From Polynucleobacter sp. AP-Jannik-300A-C4 (GTDB taxonomy: Bacteria > Pseudomonadota > Gammaproteobacteria > Burkholderiales > Burkholderiaceae): a DNA stretch of 64,000 nt. The notes beneath the pieces are model-generated. The model ran no database searches, was not told the origin of the DNA, and saw only the letters and a program-made list of their open reading frames with translations. Shown here one piece after another: positions 63,622-64,000 of this stretch. A program made the translations under genes and the position numbers. Numbering within the stretch: the stretch's first letter is position 1; every line of letters starts with the position of its first letter. Location of the stretch: the NCBI RefSeq assembly GCF_018688335.1, contig NZ_CP061316.1, positions 1,240,001 to 1,304,000 of the forward strand, written 5' to 3'.

Positions 63622-64000
63622 ATGAAAGTATTTCTAATGCGTCTATGGAGAAAATTAAATTATTTTCTTCGCACTCAATCTCAAATTGCAGTTCAGACAA
63701 GCAAAGAGGTTTTGCGCAGACAAGAAACATCCAATCCAACAAGCGTCTTACATCAAGCACTTTGTAGCGTTGTCATTCCAGCGCTGAACGAAGAAAAAGC
63801 GATTGAGTCGGTTATTCAATACGCGCAAAAGGATACCTTCACTGGGGAAGTCATTGTGATTGATGACAGCTCGATTGATAACACAGCCCAAATAGCCCGA
63901 TCTGCTGGAGCACAAGTACAGAGGAGCTCAATGCTAGGTAAAGGCGCTTCAATGCTTGATGGTGTTCAGATCGCAATGCATGAGTACATTGTTTTTTTAG
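63622..64000 (+). CDS. Family 2 glycosyltransferase, start of gene, cut by right edge
   Basis: The frame opens at an ATG with AGGAG six bases upstream and runs off the right edge (126 codons). An N-terminal basic helical stretch (MKVFLMRLWRKLNYFLR) is followed by the GT-A start SVVIPALNEEKAIESVI and the nucleotide-binding EVIVIDDSSIDNTAQIA; KGASMLDGVQIA follows. This matches family 2 glycosyltransferases such as polyprenyl-phosphate or glucosyl-3-phosphoglycerate type enzymes; the acceptor cannot be told from this fragment. The antisense open frame at 63479-63760 is taken as a shadow. Confidence 0.85.
   Translation, partial: MKVFLMRLWRKLNYFLRTQSQIAVQTSKEVLRRQETSNPTSVLHQALCSVVIPALNEEKAIESVIQYAQKDTFTGEVIVIDDSSIDNTAQIARSAGAQVQRSSMLGKGASMLDGVQIAMHEYIVFL

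Noticed and set aside
63479..63760. 93-codon minus-strand open frame near the right edge
   Set aside because: It overlaps the start of the glycosyltransferase gene, whose ribosome-binding site and motifs are convincing.

Overview
The window looks like chromosome of a freshwater betaproteobacterium in Burkholderiaceae, most like Polynucleobacter. This rests on gene order (guaB-guaA, ratA/rnfH/smpB, smc-zipA-ligA, the rpsB-to-lpxB cluster), a Bug/TctC-type solute-binding protein, a Burkholderia-type QueE cluster motif (CX14CX2C) and moderate GC. It is an inference from protein families and not a database match. About 85-90% is tightly packed housekeeping sequence; no gene-free gap exceeds about 260 bases. 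LAYOUT. 1-7.5 kb (minus strand): a SOUL-family gene cut by the left edge, ldcA, tadA, queD, queE, two tandem paralogous lipoprotein-like genes, a B12-binding radical SAM gene overlapping a ferritin-like DUF455 gene, and a small membrane protein. 7.5-15.2 kb: an AT-rich integrated element in the 3' end of guaA. It has a tyrosine integrase next to guaA, an imperfect 21-bp att repeat at both ends, a HUH-type replication initiator, a second catalytic-core-only tyrosine recombinase, a DUF6641-like gene, two very small genes, a GDCCVxC protein, a three-gene cargo module of unknown function and a five-gene envelope/lipoprotein module. 15.2-19.1 kb: guaA, guaB, rnfH/ratB and ratA. 19.2-23.9 kb (plus): smpB, then the four-gene Anbu cluster (circularly permuted ATP-grasp, alpha-E, transglutaminase-like, proteasome-like Anbu). 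24-27.3 kb: divergent ppsA and its regulator ppsR. 27.3-42.3 kb (minus): rpsB-tsf, pyrH-frr-uppS-cdsA-dxr-rseP-bamA-skp-lpxD-fabZ-lpxA-lpxB-rnhB-spoU methyltransferase, linking translation, isoprenoid and phospholipid precursors, outer-membrane assembly and lipid A. 42.5-46 kb: map-glnD. 46.1-53.6 kb (minus): a SHOCT lipoprotein, ligA, zipA, smc. 53.7-56.7 kb: dapD-dapE-prmB. 56.7-60.6 kb (minus): radA, a periplasmic coiled-coil protein, kup. 60.7-64 kb: initiator tRNA-fMet, a TctC-like receptor, three small hypothetical genes, and the start of a family 2 glycosyltransferase cut by the right edge. MOST NOTABLE. The guaA element combines an HUH Rep with two tyrosine recombinases but shows no capsid, Zot-type ATPase or conjugation gene, so it may be a replicating integrative element or satellite. 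Its termini carry candidate integrase arm sites (four GTGTAACT copies). The distal att copy still encodes the guaA C-terminal residues IEWE and a stop. Its cargo includes two lipoproteins with a mirror-symmetric six-cysteine pattern. Outside the element, an Anbu subunit with a basic tail and an RseP apparently lacking its second PDZ domain merit checking.
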